NCBI GenBank assembly: GCA_964648215.1
Contig: CAZYMF010000051.1
Location: 1-26,262, forward strand
Direction: 5' to 3'
Source of the DNA: CAZYMF01 sp964648215
Lineage (GTDB): Bacteria; Desulfobacterota; Binatia; HRBIN30; JACQVA1
Length of the DNA: 26,262 nucleotides
Made by a program: the position numbers and the translations under genes. The notes beneath the pieces were generated by a model that saw only the letters and a program-made list of their open reading frames with translations, had not been told where the DNA came from and did not search any database. Every line of letters begins with the position of its first letter. Position 1 is the stretch's first letter. Shown in pieces: positions 8,959-17,927 of the stretch.

Positions 8959-8995
8959 CGAGGGAAGGACCAGAAGGGCGCTGGTCCTTCCCTCG
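8959..8995. repeat. Strong perfect hairpin, possible bidirectional terminator
   Basis: CGAGGGAAGGACCAG (8959-8973) and its exact reverse complement (8981-8995) flank a 7-bp loop. With 15 perfect GC-rich pairs this is the most stable simple hairpin I see in the window. It lies between two convergent genes, where it could stop transcription from both sides. It has no T-run, so an alternative is a mobile or REP-like palindrome. Confidence 0.6.
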
Positions 8996-9133
8996 CGCTC
9001 CCATCTCCGCGCCCCGGAACCGGGCAATGGGCTTCGTCTCCGGAGCCTCCGGAGCCTCTACGGAAATACAGGAAGGTCATGCACTTGATCTGCCGTTGGA
9101 GTCGGATGCCCGGCAAGAGAAGAACGGCTGTAG

Positions 9134-9171
9134 GTTACAAGCTTCAAAACGCAAGCCGGAGAGCGTTGTCC
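9134..9171. repeat. Heptamer-phased repeat, partial copy B
   Basis: The words GTTACAA, GCTTCAA, AACGCAA, GCCGGAG, AGCGTTG match copy A (8593 onward) in the same orientation, except that one 7-bp word (GTGACAA) is absent. Over the 35 bp at 9137-9171 versus 8603-8637 there are three mismatches. The right inverted half is missing. The copy ends 25 bp before the phosphatase stop codon. Confidence 0.65.
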
Positions 9172-9195
9172 GAGCGCGGCGCCGCCGCGATGGAA

Positions 9196-9798
9196 TCACT
9201 TCTCCTCGAAGACAGTGGCGCGACGATAGCACCCGTCCTCGTGCTCCACCACGAGAATGGACGCGTTGGGTGTGTGCGGCGCATCGTCCCACGATCCGGT
9301 GACCGTTGCCCATACGGCGTGCATCACCCCGGCGTGGGCGACCACGACGACGTCGCGGCTTGGGTGCACCTGGGCGAAGCGATCGAGGGCGCGGCGCACG
9401 CGGGCCTGAATGTCGATCAGGGACTCGCCGCCGGGCGGGCGCCACGCCCAGCGGCGCGCGGCGTCGAAGTCGGGAACTGCCACGGCACTCTCGTAGGGCA
9501 GGCCGGCGAGGCGACCCATGCTCTGCTCGCGGATGTCTTCGTCGAGATCGAGCGGCAGCGACAGCGTGGCGGCGATGATCTCCGCTGTCTGGCGGGCGCG
9601 GGCGAAGGGGCTGGCAATGATCAGGGCCGGCGCGAAGCGCCGCCGGATCGCGCTGGCCGCGGCGCGGGCCTGCTCCCGGCCCGCTTCGGTCAGCGGCACC
9701 GCCGTCGAGTGCGTGAAGCGGCGGTCGCGGTTGCCTTCGCTCTCGCCGTGGCGCACCCACAGGAGACGGCCGCTCCGCCCGCTCGCCTCAGCGGCCAT
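9196..9798 (-). CDS. Histidine phosphatase (phosphoglycerate mutase-like) family protein
   Basis: This 200-residue protein of the RHG superfamily has the phospho-accepting histidine H17 in VRHGESEGN and the SPFARARQTAEII motif. It also has PPGGESL and the second catalytic histidine H155 in VAHAGVMHA. It should be a phosphatase or cofactor-dependent mutase in the cytoplasm; the family is too broad to name a substrate. Its ATG overlaps the end of glgA by 11 bp, so it is probably translationally coupled to it. A role on a sugar phosphate is suggested by that context only. Confidence 0.9.
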   Translation of the reverse strand: MAAEASGRSGRLLWVRHGESEGNRDRRFTHSTAVPLTEAGREQARAAASAIRRRFAPALIIASPFARARQTAEIIAATLSLPLDLDEDIREQSMGRLAGLPYESAVAVPDFDAARRWAWRPPGGESLIDIQARVRRALDRFAQVHPSRDVVVVAHAGVMHAVWATVTGSWDDAPHTPNASILVVEHEDGCYRRATVFEEK

Positions 9799-11245
9799 CC
9801 CCGTCCGCCGTCAGCTGTCGATAGAGCTCCAGGTACTGCTCGGCGCTGCGCTGCCAGGAGAAGTCGGCGGCCATGGCGTTCCGCATCAGCGTGCGCCACG
9901 CCTTCGGTCGCCGGTAGCAGGCGAGAGCGCGGCCGACGCCGTCGAGCAGCGCCGCCGGGGTGTAGTCGGAGAACTTGAAGCCGGTGCCGGTCCCGGTGGC
10001 GGGGTCGAACTCGGTGATGGTGTCGTCGAGGCCGCCGATGGCCCGCACCACCGGAATCGTGCCGTAGCGCAAGCTGTAGATCTGGTTCAGACCGCAGGGC
10101 TCGAAGCGCGAGGGCATCAGAAACAGATCGGAGCCGGCCTCGATCTTGTGCGCCAGGGTGTTGTCGAAGGCGATGCGTACGCCCATCTGACGGGGAAAGC
10201 GCTGGCCCAGCCGGACGAGCAGGTCCTGATACCCGGCGTCGCCGCTGCCGAGAACGACGAGCTGGACCTTGCGGCGCAGCAGCGCCGGCAGCGCCTCGGC
10301 CAGCAGGTCGAATCCTTTCTGATCGGTCAGACGGGAGACGATGCCGAGCAGCGGCTGTTTGGGAGCGAGCGGCAGGTCGAAGAGTCGTTGCAGATCGGCC
10401 TTGCAGGCGGCCTTGCCGGCGAGATCGCCGGCGCTGTAGCGCACCGCGAGACGGGGGTCGTTCTCCGGGCTCCACTCCTCGTAGTCGGCGCCGTTGCGGA
10501 TGCCGTGGAGGGCGCCGCGGCGCCCTCGCAGCACGCCCTCGAGGCCACAGCCGAACTCCGGCGACTGGATCTCCTCGGCGTACTTGCGGCTCACCGTCGT
10601 CACCGCGTCGGCGAAGACGATGCCGCCCTTCAGGTAGTTGATCTTGCCGTAGAACTCGAGCTCGGCCGGATTGAAGTAGCGCCGGTCGAGGTTGAGCAGG
10701 GGCCAGTCGGCGCTCCAGAAGAGACCCTGGTAGGCGAGATTGTGGATGGTCAGCAGCGTCTTGACGTGGCGTAAGCGCGGATAGCGTCCGGCGTCGGCGC
10801 GCAGAAACGCCGGCGCCAGGGCGGTCTGCCAGTCGTGGCAGTGCAGGATGTCCGGCGGCCCGACGCGCTCGGCCACGGCGAGCACGGCGCGAGCGAAGAA
10901 GGCGAAGCGCTCGGCGTTGTCGAGGAAGTCGCCCTCCGCGCTGCCGTAGAGGCCGTCGCGGTCGAAGTAGGCAGCGACCGAGGGCAGATAGACGGGCACG
11001 CCGCCGGCAAGCTCGGCGGTGAGGACGGCGGCGGTGACGGAGCGATCGGAGACCGGCACGGTCACCGACCATCCCGCCGGCTCGAGGCGGAAGCGCGAGC
11101 GGTCGATGGCGCGATAGGCGGGAAGAACGACGGCGACTTCCACGCCGAGCGACTTCAGCACGCGCGGCAGGGTGCCGATGACGTCGGCCAGACCGCCGGT
11201 CTTGGCCAGGGGGCCGGCCTCCGAGGCCGCCAGTAATACCTTCAT
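9788..11245 (-). CDS. glgA: Glycogen synthase (ADP-glucose type, GT5)
   Basis: This 485-residue GT-B enzyme elongates alpha-1,4-glucan from ADP-glucose. It has the N-terminal nucleotide-sugar loop KTGGLADV (residues 15-22) and HCHDWQTALAP in the N domain. The C-domain motif MPSRFEPCGLNQIYSLRYGT is followed by IGGLDDTI. Length equals the family norm (about 475-490). The ATG at 11245 opens directly on the canonical MKVLLAASEAGPLAKTGG; the longer frame from 11299 would overlap galT and adds nothing conserved. It lies 28 bp after galT and overlaps the phosphatase gene, inside a lon-galT-glgA cluster. Confidence 0.96.
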   Translation of the reverse strand: MKVLLAASEAGPLAKTGGLADVIGTLPRVLKSLGVEVAVVLPAYRAIDRSRFRLEPAGWSVTVPVSDRSVTAAVLTAELAGGVPVYLPSVAAYFDRDGLYGSAEGDFLDNAERFAFFARAVLAVAERVGPPDILHCHDWQTALAPAFLRADAGRYPRLRHVKTLLTIHNLAYQGLFWSADWPLLNLDRRYFNPAELEFYGKINYLKGGIVFADAVTTVSRKYAEEIQSPEFGCGLEGVLRGRRGALHGIRNGADYEEWSPENDPRLAVRYSAGDLAGKAACKADLQRLFDLPLAPKQPLLGIVSRLTDQKGFDLLAEALPALLRRKVQLVVLGSGDAGYQDLLVRLGQRFPRQMGVRIAFDNTLAHKIEAGSDLFLMPSRFEPCGLNQIYSLRYGTIPVVRAIGGLDDTITEFDPATGTGTGFKFSDYTPAALLDGVGRALACYRRPKAWRTLMRNAMAADFSWQRSAEQYLELYRQLTADGDGR

Positions 11246-11273
11246 CGTTCTCGTTTCGCCGCGGGCGCCGCCG

Positions 11274-12272
11274 TCAATCGCCCGCTTCGCGAAGGGCAAG
11301 GGCCGCCGCTTCCGGCGACGTCGGGTTGATATAGAAACCGGTGCCCCACTCGAAGCCGGCCACGCGGGTCAGCTTGGGCATGATCTCGATGTGCCAGTGG
11401 TAGTAATCGCCGTTCTGGTCGTGCAGAGGCAGCGAATGAATGATGTAGTTGAACGGCGGGAAGTCGAGCACGCGGTTGAGCCGCCGCAGGGCGTCGCGCA
11501 GGGCCAGCGCCAGATTGCCGTACTCGTGCTTGGTGGCGTTCTCGAAGGCGGCGCCGTGCTGCTTGGGGAGAATCCACGTCTCCAGCGGGAAGCGCGGCGC
11601 GAACGGGCAGACGGTGACGAAGTCGTCGTTCTCCGCCACCAGCCGCGTGCGGGCGTCGGCCTCCTGGCGCACGATGTCGCAGAAGATGCAGCGCTCCTTG
11701 TAGTCGAAGTACTCCTTGGCCCCGTGCAGCTCTTCGATCACGCTGAACGGCACGATCGGCAGCGCGATGAGCTGCGAGTGCGAGTGCTCGAGGCTGGCGC
11801 CGGCCTCGGCGCCGTGATTCTTGAAGATCAGGATGAAACGGAAGCGCTTGTCCTTGCGCAGGTCGAGGATGCGATCGTGGTAGGCCCAGAGGACCTCCTC
11901 GACCTGGCCTTGCGAGAGGTCGGCGAGGTGGGCGTCGTGGTCCGGCGTCTCGATGATCACCTCGTGCGCGCCCAGACCGCCCATGAGGTCGTAGAGCCCC
12001 TCGCCGCGCCGGTTGAGCTCGTCTTCGATGCGCAGGGCGGGGAACTTGTTCGGCACCACGCGCACGCTCCAACCGCCCGCGCCGGAGCTGTTGCCGTTGG
12101 CGCGGTAGGCGAGAATCTCCGGCGGCGTGTCCTCCTCGTAGCCGGCGCAGAAGGAGCACGGTCCGCCGTGGCGGGGCTGCGGCGGTTGCTTGAGATCGTA
12201 CGGGCGTTTGCCGCGCTCGGTGGCGATGATCACCCAGCGCCCCATGACGGGGTCTTTGCGCAGCTCGGGCAT
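11274..12272 (-). CDS. galT: Galactose-1-phosphate uridylyltransferase
   Basis: This 332-residue HIT-superfamily nucleotidyltransferase exchanges UMP between UDP-glucose and galactose-1-phosphate in the Leloir pathway. It starts on the family's typical MPELRKDPVMGRWVIIATER. A zinc-type pair C39-x2-C42 (PCSFC) and a second CIFC motif are visible. The active-site loop is H163-S-H165-S-Q, where H165 aligns with the uridylylated histidine of E. coli GalT; the middle residue is Ser rather than the usual Pro. A second segment, YYHWHIEIMPKL, matches the C-terminal half. It lies 58 bp downstream of lon and upstream of glgA. A wider role as a sugar-1-phosphate nucleotidyltransferase is possible. Confidence 0.93.
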   Translation of the reverse strand: MPELRKDPVMGRWVIIATERGKRPYDLKQPPQPRHGGPCSFCAGYEEDTPPEILAYRANGNSSGAGGWSVRVVPNKFPALRIEDELNRRGEGLYDLMGGLGAHEVIIETPDHDAHLADLSQGQVEEVLWAYHDRILDLRKDKRFRFILIFKNHGAEAGASLEHSHSQLIALPIVPFSVIEELHGAKEYFDYKERCIFCDIVRQEADARTRLVAENDDFVTVCPFAPRFPLETWILPKQHGAAFENATKHEYGNLALALRDALRRLNRVLDFPPFNYIIHSLPLHDQNGDYYHWHIEIMPKLTRVAGFEWGTGFYINPTSPEAAALALREAGD

Positions 12273-12330
12273 TTCGTCGGCCCTATCGCGTATTCCACCG
12301 GCACGAGCAAGGTGCGCTCGCGCCGCCGTC

Positions 12331-14751
<2,421 letters not shown>

Positions 14752-14787
14752 GTCTCGTGTCTCGGGCTTGAACGCGCCAATGACGCT

Positions 14788-14838
14788 GGGCCGAAGGGTT
14801 TGCCCGCAGCCGCCACGGCGGCAGCGGGCAACTGGCCC
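14788..14838. repeat. Long stem-loop in the lon leader
   Basis: Nested arms pair: GGGCC (14788-14792) with GGCCC (14834-14838), TTGCCCGC (14800-14807) with GCGGGCAA (14824-14831), and GCCGCC with GGCGGC at the tip. Only an A-A mismatch separates the last two stems. It lies 37 to 87 bp upstream of the lon start, in a divergent spacer. In lon mRNA it would fold in the 5' leader; in DNA it could extrude as a cruciform. Function unknown. Confidence 0.65.
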
Positions 14839-14893
14839 GAATCTAATACACCACTCCCACACCGACAAGGGGAGGATCGACAACAAGAGTGGT

Positions 14894-14922
14894 TTGACAT
14901 GAATCGGGGGAGCGGTTAGGGA
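14894..14922 (+). promoter_or_regulatory. Candidate promoter for the DUF2203 operon
   Basis: A perfect -35 box TTGACA lies at 14894-14899. At the right distance there is only a poor -10 match (TAGGGA at 14917-14922, 17-bp spacer). Just upstream, ACCACTC (14850-14856) and GAGTGGT (14887-14893) form a 7-bp dyad that could bind a regulator. Strength is doubtful. Confidence 0.35.
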
Positions 14923-14956
14923 TCGTGGGGGGGGCGCTGAGCGGGGGGAGGGCACC

Positions 14957-15382
14957 GTGCAGGAACGCTTGTTCAGCATCGACGAAGCGAACGAACTGAT
15001 TCCGAAGCTCGAGATTCTCATGGGCCGAGTGCAGCAGCGCGCGCTGGCGCTGCGGAGCGGGATCGAGCAATTGGCCGCGGACACCGGCAAGGCCGCACAG
15101 GACCTGAGCACGGCCGAGATCGTCGAGCTGCGGCCGGAGCTGCAGCCGATCATCGAAGAGCTGGAGGACCTGGTCGGCGAGATCGAGGACTGCGGCGGTC
15201 AGTTCAAGGGGCTGGAGCTCGGCCTGGTGGATTTCCCTTGTGAGATGAACGGCGAGCTGGCGCTGCTGTGCTGGCAGTTCGGCGAGAAGGAAATCGGCTA
15301 CTGGCACACCCTGGAGGGTGGCTTCGGCGGCCGGCAGCCGTTGGCGGAGCACTCGGCGAGCCGTTCGCGGTCGCTGCAGTAG
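14957..15382 (+). CDS. DUF2203 family protein
   Basis: This 141-residue protein begins with the family's typical RLFSIDEANELIPKLEILM. It has a predicted long helical hairpin (about residues 10-80), and ends in the conserved block GLELGLVDFPCEMNG, LALLCWQFGEKEIGYWHTLE, GFGGRQPL. No enzymatic function is established for the family. It starts at a GTG with GGGAGGG 5 nt upstream. It is divergent from lon and first in a three-gene plus-strand run with a DUF4149 membrane protein (15 bp on) and a HAD hydrolase. The C-terminal tail (EHSASRSRSLQ) is outside the conserved region. Confidence 0.88.
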   Translation: MQERLFSIDEANELIPKLEILMGRVQQRALALRSGIEQLAADTGKAAQDLSTAEIVELRPELQPIIEELEDLVGEIEDCGGQFKGLELGLVDFPCEMNGELALLCWQFGEKEIGYWHTLEGGFGGRQPLAEHSASRSRSLQ

Positions 15383-15397
15383 CGCGGGAGACGTCGC

Positions 15398-15862
15398 TTG
15401 CTCGCCGCCGCCCGGGTGCTCTACCTGCTCGCTCTCATCGTCTGGCTGGGCGAGGTTCTCTTCCTGTCCTTCGTCGTCGCTCCGGCGCTGTTCACGACCT
15501 TTCCCGTCGAGGAAGCGGGCCGCGCCGTCGGCACGCTGTTCCCGATCTACTACAAGATCGGCTACGTCAGCGGCGCCGTGATGCTGGTCGCGGCGCTGGT
15601 GCTGCACGGCGCGGCCCGCGGGCGGGTCTGGGCCCTGGTGGCGGGCCTGGTGGCGGTGATGCTGGCGCTCACGCTCTACGCCGGGATCGTCATCGAGCCG
15701 CGGGCGCGCGCGCTGCGGCCCGAGCTGCATGCGGCCACGCCGGCGCCGGCGGTGAAAGAGGAGTTCGACCGCCTGCACCGGCGCGCGGTGCAATTGAACG
15801 GGATCGTCCTCCTCGGCGGGCTGGCGGTGGCGGTGCTCTCGGCCCTCCAGCTCAAATCCTGA
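15398..15862 (+). CDS. DUF4149 (TMEM205-like) membrane protein
   Basis: This 154-residue integral membrane protein has about four helices: residues 4-26, 50-68, 74-98 and 132-150. The N-terminal WLGEVLFLSFVVAPALF, the PIYYKIGYVSG loop and the late FDRLHRRAVQLNGIVLL segment are the features of the DUF4149 family. No biochemical role is known. It starts at a TTG with GGAG 7 nt upstream, 15 bp after the DUF2203 stop. An ATG start is not available before the first helix, which supports the TTG. Confidence 0.85.
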   Translation: MLAAARVLYLLALIVWLGEVLFLSFVVAPALFTTFPVEEAGRAVGTLFPIYYKIGYVSGAVMLVAALVLHGAARGRVWALVAGLVAVMLALTLYAGIVIEPRARALRPELHAATPAPAVKEEFDRLHRRAVQLNGIVLLGGLAVAVLSALQLKS

Positions 15863-15877
15863 TCGCCGCGGCGTCGG

Positions 15878-16618
15878 ATGTATCGCGCGGTCCTGTTCGA
15901 TCTCTACGACACGGTGGTGCTGTTCCGGCCGCAGGTGCCCACCCTGGAGGTGGCGGGCACACGCTGGCGCTCGACCATGGGGTGGATGACCGAGGCGGTG
16001 GCGGAGGAGCTCCCCGGCGTCGCCTTCGACGCCTTTCTGGCCGCCATGACCGAGACGACCGCGGAGATCGTGCGCCAGCGTCCGCCGCAGTACATCGAGA
16101 TATCCTCGCCCGAGCGCTTTCGTCGGGTGCTGCTTCGCCTCGGTGTCGACGGGGACGGGATCGAGGCAAAGGCCGCGCGCCTCTCCGCCGTGCACATGCG
16201 GCACCTGGCGCAGGCCACCGAGCTGCCGCCCGAGAACGCCGCCTTGCTGCGGCGGCTGTCGGTGCGCCGGCCGTTGGCGCTGGTCTCCAACTTCGACCAC
16301 GGCCCGACGGCGCACGCGGTGCTGGCGCGGCACGGGCTCACGGGGATGTTCGCCAGCATCGTCATCTCCGCCGACTTCGGCCGGCGCAAGCCCCACCCGG
16401 CGATCTTTGCCGCGGCGCTGCGACCGCTGGGGGTCAGCGCCGCCGATGCCGTGTTCGTCGGCGACAGCGCGGCGGACGACGTCGCCGGCGCGCACGCCGC
16501 GGGCGTCACCGCGGTCTGGCTGAACCCGCGGGGGATCTCCTTGCCCGCGGGTATTCCACCCCCGCGTTACACCATCAGCCGGCTGGCCGAGATGGAACGC
16601 CTCGTCGATGGCGGCTGA
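15878..16618 (+). CDS. HAD-superfamily hydrolase
   Basis: This 246-residue protein has a Rossmann-fold HAD core. Motif I is FDLYDT (nucleophile D8), motif II is VSNFDHG, motif III is the Lys in RRKPHP and motif IV is VGDSAADD. A helical cap separates motifs I and II. The position two after the nucleophile, an Asp acid/base in phosphatases, is Tyr10, as in haloacid dehalogenases. The enzyme may therefore be a dehalogenase-like or weakened phosphatase; substrate unknown. It starts 15 bp after the DUF4149 gene, with which it is likely co-transcribed. Confidence 0.9.
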   Translation: MYRAVLFDLYDTVVLFRPQVPTLEVAGTRWRSTMGWMTEAVAEELPGVAFDAFLAAMTETTAEIVRQRPPQYIEISSPERFRRVLLRLGVDGDGIEAKAARLSAVHMRHLAQATELPPENAALLRRLSVRRPLALVSNFDHGPTAHAVLARHGLTGMFASIVISADFGRRKPHPAIFAAALRPLGVSAADAVFVGDSAADDVAGAHAAGVTAVWLNPRGISLPAGIPPPRYTISRLAEMERLVDGG

Positions 16619-16663
16619 CCGGCGGCGGCCTGGAGCGTAGCGCGGGCGTCGCCCGCAACCCAT

Positions 16664-16691
16664 GTCGGGTGTCGGGAGTCGGGAGCCGGGC
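16664..16691. repeat. Heptamer tandem repeat
   Basis: Four consecutive 7-bp words (GTCGGGT, GTCGGGA, GTCGGGA, GCCGGGC) lie between the convergent HAD and polyprenyl synthase genes. A short GCGGGC/GCCCGC hairpin (16642-16656) precedes it. The period matches the two other spacer arrays in the window although the word differs. Confidence 0.55.
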
Positions 16692-16702
16692 GTGCCGGCT
16701 GG

Positions 16703-16733
16703 CGAAAATCCTCGCGCCGCGCGCAGATTTTCG
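16703..16733. terminator. Bidirectional terminator-like hairpin
   Basis: CGAAAATC (16703-16710) and its exact complement GATTTTCG (16726-16733) enclose a CGCG/CGCG inner stem with a CCG loop. The A/T-rich base of the stem and the position between two convergent genes (stops at 16618 and 16748) fit a terminator serving both strands. A long U-run is absent, so intrinsic activity is uncertain. Confidence 0.5.
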
Positions 16734-16747
16734 GAAGGAACAGTACA

Positions 16748-17737
16748 TCAGGAGACGCGTCCGGTGAGCTGGTCGATCAGGTCGAGCAGGCTGTCGCGGT
16801 AGATCGAGGGAGGGACGGTCTCCATCGCCGCGCGGGCCTCGGCGGCGTACCCGAGAGCCAGCCGGCGCACCTCGTCGAGTGCGCCGGAGCGGCGAACGCG
16901 CGCCAGCGCGGCGCCGATGTCGGCGGAGGTGGGGTCCGGCTTGGCAAACAGGCTGCGCAGCTCCGCGTCGTCCTGCATCGCCAGAACGATCGGCAGCGAA
17001 GGGTTGCCGTCGCGCAGGTCGATGCCGACCGGCTTGCCGGTGCGCTCCTCGCTGCCGGCGACGTCGAGGAGATCGTCCACCATCTGAAAGGTGAGGCCGA
17101 CGGCGAAGCCGCACCGCCCCATCGTTTCCACCGTGTCCGGATCGGTGCCGCCGAGATAGGCCCCGGTGCGCGCCCCGCACTGGAAGAGCGAGGCCGTCTT
17201 GCGGGTGATGATCTCCATATAATCGTCGAAGGTCACGGCCGGGTTGTGGCGGAAGCGGGCCTGCATGATCTCGCCCTCGGTGAGGCTGACGCAGGCCTGG
17301 GCGGCCCAGGTGATCACCTTTTCCTCGAAGCGGGCGGAGAGCTGGAAGGCGCGGCAGAAGAGAAAATCCCCGGTGACCAAGGTGTCGGCCAGGCCGTACT
17401 TGCGCAGCGCCGAGTCGTTGCCGCGACGGATCTCGCTGCCGTCGATGATGTCGTCGTGGAGCAGGGTGGCCGAGTGGATGAGCTCGAGCGCCACGGCGGC
17501 ATCGACGATGTCGTCCAGGTTCTCGCCGCCGCAGGCGCGAAAGACGAAGATGGCGACGGCGGGGCGAACCCGCTTGCCACCGGCGCAGACCAGGTACTCG
17601 GCGATCTCGCTCAGGCGCGGCTCGCGCGAGGTGAGCATCGCCAGCAGGCGCTGCTCGACGCGGTCCAGCTCGGCGCTGATCAGTGAGCTGGCCGCCTCGG
17701 GATAGGGGCGCACGCGGCGCGGCAGGGCGGTGTTCAC
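16748..17737 (-). CDS. Polyprenyl diphosphate synthase (long-chain trans type)
   Basis: This 329-residue prenyltransferase condenses isopentenyl diphosphate onto allylic diphosphates in the cytoplasm to make the side chain of a quinone or a similar long isoprenoid. The first aspartate-rich motif is LLHDDIID (D95, D96, D99), the second is FQMVDDLLD (D221, D222, D225), and GGKRVRP lies near residue 54. A small residue (Ala90) five positions before the first motif is typical of long-chain (C35-C50) products, as in IspB. It starts at a GTG with AAGGA about 7 nt upstream and has its own strong promoter. It stands alone on the minus strand. Confidence 0.94.
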   Translation of the reverse strand: MNTALPRRVRPYPEAASSLISAELDRVEQRLLAMLTSREPRLSEIAEYLVCAGGKRVRPAVAIFVFRACGGENLDDIVDAAVALELIHSATLLHDDIIDGSEIRRGNDSALRKYGLADTLVTGDFLFCRAFQLSARFEEKVITWAAQACVSLTEGEIMQARFRHNPAVTFDDYMEIITRKTASLFQCGARTGAYLGGTDPDTVETMGRCGFAVGLTFQMVDDLLDVAGSEERTGKPVGIDLRDGNPSLPIVLAMQDDAELRSLFAKPDPTSADIGAALARVRRSGALDEVRRLALGYAAEARAAMETVPPSIYRDSLLDLIDQLTGRVS

Positions 17738-17778
17738 TCAGCGATCCTTGGCAAACTGTGCACGAAGCTTGAAGGCAG

Positions 17779-17806
17779 ATAATGACAAAACGCCTTGGCC
17801 TGTCAA
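17779..17806 (-). promoter_or_regulatory. Sigma70-type promoter of the polyprenyl synthase gene
   Basis: On the minus strand, TTGACA (17801-17806) and CATTAT (17779-17784; four of six) are separated by 16 bp. The predicted leader is about 35 nt. An inverted repeat CGCCTTG/CAAGGCG (17791-17810) overlaps the spacer and the -35 box and could be an operator. This is among the best promoter matches in the window. Confidence 0.65.
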
Positions 17807-17888
17807 GGCGCGCCGGGCGCGGCTCCCGGGCGTGACGCGCTCCGATCGACGGCGCGGCAACACGCCGGCGCCGCGACCGGAAGCCGCG

Positions 17889-17917
17889 TTGCTTTTCGAT
17901 TACCGACTCGTTAGGTT
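17889..17917 (+). promoter_or_regulatory. Weak candidate promoter for the DUF971-mrp operon
   Basis: TTGCTT (17889-17894) and TAGGTT (17912-17917) are separated by 17 bp and match three of six positions each. Transcription would begin only a few bases before the ATG at 17928, giving a nearly leaderless mRNA. This would fit the lack of a Shine-Dalgarno sequence there. Confidence 0.3.
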
Positions 17918-17927
17918 CACATTCGCT

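Larger units (their letters stand above)
8575..9195. other. Non-coding convergent spacer (621 bp)
   Basis: No convincing gene lies between the deacetylase and histidine phosphatase stop codons. The open frames here (for example 8655-8915, 8735-9088, 8594-9004 and 8676-9116) overlap one another on both strands. They are Arg/Pro/Ser-rich and lack ribosome binding sites or recognisable domains. The spacer contains a heptamer repeat (8593-8669), a partial second copy (9134-9171), a strong hairpin (8959-8995) and two adjacent copies of TCCGGAGCC (9039-9056). Confidence 0.7.

Noticed and set aside
8594..9116. Minus-strand frames 8594-9004 and 8676-9116 as genes in the convergent spacer
   Set aside because: They overlap each other and plus-strand frames, lack ribosome binding sites and domains, and read through the repeat and hairpin.
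8593..9171. CRISPR array
   Set aside because: The periodic unit is 7 bp with no longer repeats, spacers or cas genes.
14752..15153. N-terminal extension of lon to 15153
   Set aside because: It would be antisense to DUF2203 and run through the leader hairpin; the conserved Lon N terminus begins after MSESDDKEIK.
17730..17927. Upstream extension of the DUF971 gene
   Set aside because: It overlaps the start and promoter of the divergent polyprenyl synthase and adds no DUF971 sequence.
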